This document shows, one piece after another, positions 3,898-5,548 of a stretch of 5,548 nt of DNA. Source of the DNA: Thermoplasmata archaeon (GTDB lineage Archaea > Thermoplasmatota > Thermoplasmata > Thermoplasmatales > Thermoplasmataceae); the NCBI GenBank assembly GCA_021797265.1, contig JAJZZZ010000094.1:1-5548 (forward strand), in the 5' to 3' direction. How positions within the stretch are numbered: the first letter of the stretch is position 1; each line of letters begins with the position of its first letter. Made by a program: the position numbers and the translations under genes. Under the pieces are notes generated by a model, which saw only the letters and a program-made list of their open reading frames with translations, had not been told where the DNA came from and searched no databases.

Positions 3898-5548
3898 GAG
3901 TCAGCCAGAGCATAAACAATTCCATTGTAAAGGCCTTCAAGCTCATCACTACCATAGTGGGAGCGCTTTTTATCTTCATTTCAGTAACTATGATCTATGC
4001 AATTTTTGTCCATAACGGAAGCCCGTCCACAGCAAGGTTTTCTGGCAATACTGAGATCATAGCTGCCATTGCATCCATTGTCACCGGGATCACACTCATC
4101 TCCATAGCACCTGAGTCTTTCAGGGTCAAATTAAGGCACCCTCCGTCCAGGCCCAAGATGAAGCCAACCTACGGATTCATGACCCTTCTTGCAATTGGAA
4201 TAGGAGCCACAATCGGTTCCCCTTTGTTCATTATTCTCCCTGTCAACATAGTGCAATACGCATTCGTTTCAACCGTATCCCTTGTTATAGCCGGTGTGGT
4301 TTCTTACCTGATTTCAAGAATTTACTCCGGCATGTACAGTTATTCGGTTCAAAACCACCTGGACGTGGTTGGCGGACCGGGATTTGTAAAAATGGTAACA
4401 AGGGAGAAGTCCCTGAGGTATTTCATCACCAGGTTCTCCATGTGGGTAGCAAATACTTCCCTGGCGGCCTTTTCAGCAATTTTTCTTTTCACGTTCACCT
4501 TTTCAACCCTCCCTGCAATTCTATCCAGCATCGGCATGCCAGCTATATGGGCCACTGCCACTGATTCATTGATCATAGGGCTCTTTGCGATCTGGTTCGT
4601 AATCAACGCATTCTTTGAAAGAAGGTATCTCAAAGCCATCGGATACGCACAGGTTGTCATGATCATTGCCATTGTTATTCTTATTCTCTATCAGGGTTTT
4701 TCACTGGGTATTGTGGGAAACTGGAATTTCTCCGGATTTTTCTCCTATAGTACCGGGAATATACCATTTGAAATACTGGAAAATACGGGGTTTCTGTTTA
4801 TCCTTTTTTTCGGCTTCCAGGAGATCCAGGCCATGGTGAGGGAGTCTTTGGACACTTCCGGGATTCCGTTTCTATCAAAAATATTCCACTTGAAGCCAAT
4901 GCCTAAGGAGAAATACCTGGCGTTCTCCATGCAGGCTACAGTGCTCATTTCTCTCTTAATAATGCTATTCAACTCCCTCACAATCTATTCAGTGCATCCG
5001 AACCTCAGCGCACTGAGTGCCTCAACAATCCCTGCGTTTTACGTAGTTTCAGCTGCTCTGGGCCCGAGATTCCAGGTTGTTACCATTGCTGCTTTTCTGC
5101 TGTCCACCATAACCACATTTGTGCCTGCCTTCATCGCTGCATCCAGGCATCTTATGTCCCTGGCAGAGGAGGGGTTTTTCCCCAGAGTTGTAAAAAATTC
5201 ATCCTGGGTTTTTACCGTAGTTCTTATCCTGATTCTGTCGCTGATACAACCGGATTTCCTTGTTAACATAACTGACTTCATGGTTCTAATTGCCCTTGGC
5301 TTGATATCGCTTTCACCCCTGTGGCTGAGGAAAATTACCAGAAAGGTCTCCAGGAGTGCAGCAGCGACTTCCCTGGTCGCTTCTGTCATGTGTTTCGTTA
5401 TTGACCTCCTTCTGTTTCCTGAGAATCCTGATGTAGTATTGCTTGGAGTGGTTGAAAAGGTGAACGTGAAAAGAAAAATTGCTGAAAAGGCCGCCAGGGA
5501 AGTATTTGCTACCCACATGGAGAACCTGGTGATGAAATACCTCAGGGA
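3894..5548 (+). CDS. APC-superfamily amino-acid permease-like transporter, truncated at the window end
   Basis: The frame is open from TTG 3894 for 551 codons to the right edge with no stop. The product is a polytopic membrane protein. Two N-terminal helices (about 18-40 and 54-72) precede the APC-like core. GIGATIGSPLFIILP (102-116) matches the APC TM1 motif (GxGxxIGxGxF), FFGFQEIQAMVRESLD (305-320) the TM6 motif with its conserved acidic end, and FIAASRHLMSLAEEGFFPR (413-431) the TM8 region of amino-acid/polyamine permeases (aSR....la.dG..P). Proton- or sodium-coupled amino-acid uptake is the likely role; the substrate cannot be read. The usual second glycine of the TM1 motif is proline here (GSP). 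TTG 3894 is the only early start, since TGA at 3885 closes the frame upstream, and it overlaps the preceding stop. GTGA at about 3880-3883 is a weak Shine-Dalgarno match. Codons after about 519 fall in an inverted copy of codons 173-205, so the charged tail EKVNVKRKIAEKAAREVF... is probably an artefact and the true C-terminus is absent. Confidence 0.85.
   Translation, partial: MRVSQSINNSIVKAFKLITTIVGALFIFISVTMIYAIFVHNGSPSTARFSGNTEIIAAIASIVTGITLISIAPESFRVKLRHPPSRPKMKPTYGFMTLLAIGIGATIGSPLFIILPVNIVQYAFVSTVSLVIAGVVSYLISRIYSGMYSYSVQNHLDVVGGPGFVKMVTREKSLRYFITRFSMWVANTSLAAFSAIFLFTFTFSTLPAILSSIGMPAIWATATDSLIIGLFAIWFVINAFFERRYLKAIGYAQVVMIIAIVILILYQGFSLGIVGNWNFSGFFSYSTGNIPFEILENTGFLFILFFGFQEIQAMVRESLDTSGIPFLSKIFHLKPMPKEKYLAFSMQATVLISLLIMLFNSLTIYSVHPNLSALSASTIPAFYVVSAALGPRFQVVTIAAFLLSTITTFVPAFIAASRHLMSLAEEGFFPRVVKNSSWVFTVVLILILSLIQPDFLVNITDFMVLIALGLISLSPLWLRKITRKVSRSAAATSLVASVMCFVIDLLLFPENPDVVLLGVVEKVNVKRKIAEKAAREVFATHMENLVMKYLR
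4410..4508 (+). repeat. Left arm of a 99-bp perfect inverted repeat (probably the native copy)
   Basis: Every base pairs with the reverse complement of 5450-5548 (position x matches 9958 minus x). The match fails at 4509/5449 and the next bases. This arm encodes permease codons 173-205, including a hydrophobic helix (MWVANTSLAAFSAIFLFTF) at the place expected for a core membrane segment, so it looks native. Confidence 0.95.
5450..5548 (-). repeat. Right arm of the 99-bp inverted repeat, ending at the window edge (probable assembly fold-back)
   Basis: This is an exact reverse complement of 4410-4508, running without mismatch to the final base. In the permease frame it turns a membrane helix into a charged, lysine- and glutamate-rich tail. 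Perfect identity, an arm of exactly 99 bases and termination at the sequence end point to a contig-end artefact. Confidence 0.93.

Noticed and set aside
4349..4672. Minus-strand frame containing the same charged segment as the permease tail (VEKVNVKRKIAEKAAREVF)
   Set aside because: The identity is a trivial result of the 99-bp inverted repeat; the frame is antisense to the permease core.
5039..5518. A 159-codon minus-strand frame beginning with a hydrophobic helix (MWVANTSLAAFSAIFLF)
   Set aside because: Its start is the inverted copy of permease codons 183-205, and the rest is polar antisense sequence with no family features.
1..5548. Search for tRNA or rRNA genes, CRISPR repeats, transposases, toxin-antitoxin or defence genes
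   Set aside because: None seen by eye on either strand; nearly all of the sequence is accounted for by six genes and short gaps.

Overview
The window looks like archaeal DNA, most likely from a member of the Thermoplasmata (Thermoplasma/Ferroplasma-like acidophiles). This is an inference. It rests on strong AT-rich TATA boxes about 25 bases before start codons (leaderless transcripts), heavy use of AGG for arginine and ATA for isoleucine, a ThiI carrying a C-terminal rhodanese domain, and archaeal-looking chlorite-dismutase-family and APC-permease proteins. G+C looks moderate by eye; I did not count it. The odd length and the structure of the right end suggest a whole metagenomic contig or a contig end.

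Layout from left to right. Bases 1-550 (minus strand) hold the N-terminal half of 4-hydroxyphenylpyruvate dioxygenase (hpd), cut by the left edge and preceded by a clear leaderless promoter. A divergent intergenic region of about 150 bp follows. Then come three plus-strand genes: a chlorite dismutase/HemQ-family protein (698-1357), thiI for tRNA 4-thiouridine synthesis (1370-2821, 12 bp downstream and probably co-transcribed), and a small DCC-type (DUF393) thiol-disulfide protein (2873-3283). A second transcription unit starts at 3397 from a good TATA box. It encodes an unrecognised two-helix membrane protein (3397-3897) whose stop codon overlaps the TTG start of a large APC-superfamily permease (3894 to the right edge), so the two are probably translationally coupled.

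The genes are mostly housekeeping or metabolic: tyrosine catabolism, a haem-related protein, tRNA sulfuration, dithiol chemistry and amino-acid transport. Persulfide or dithiol chemistry (ThiI-rhodanese, DCC protein) is a loose theme of the middle block. I see no mobile element, CRISPR array, RNA gene or defence system.

The most striking signal is structural. The last 99 bases (5450-5548) are a perfect reverse complement of 4410-4508, inside the same permease gene, and the match runs exactly to the window end. I read this as an assembly fold-back rather than biology. The permease sequence after about codon 519 should not be trusted.
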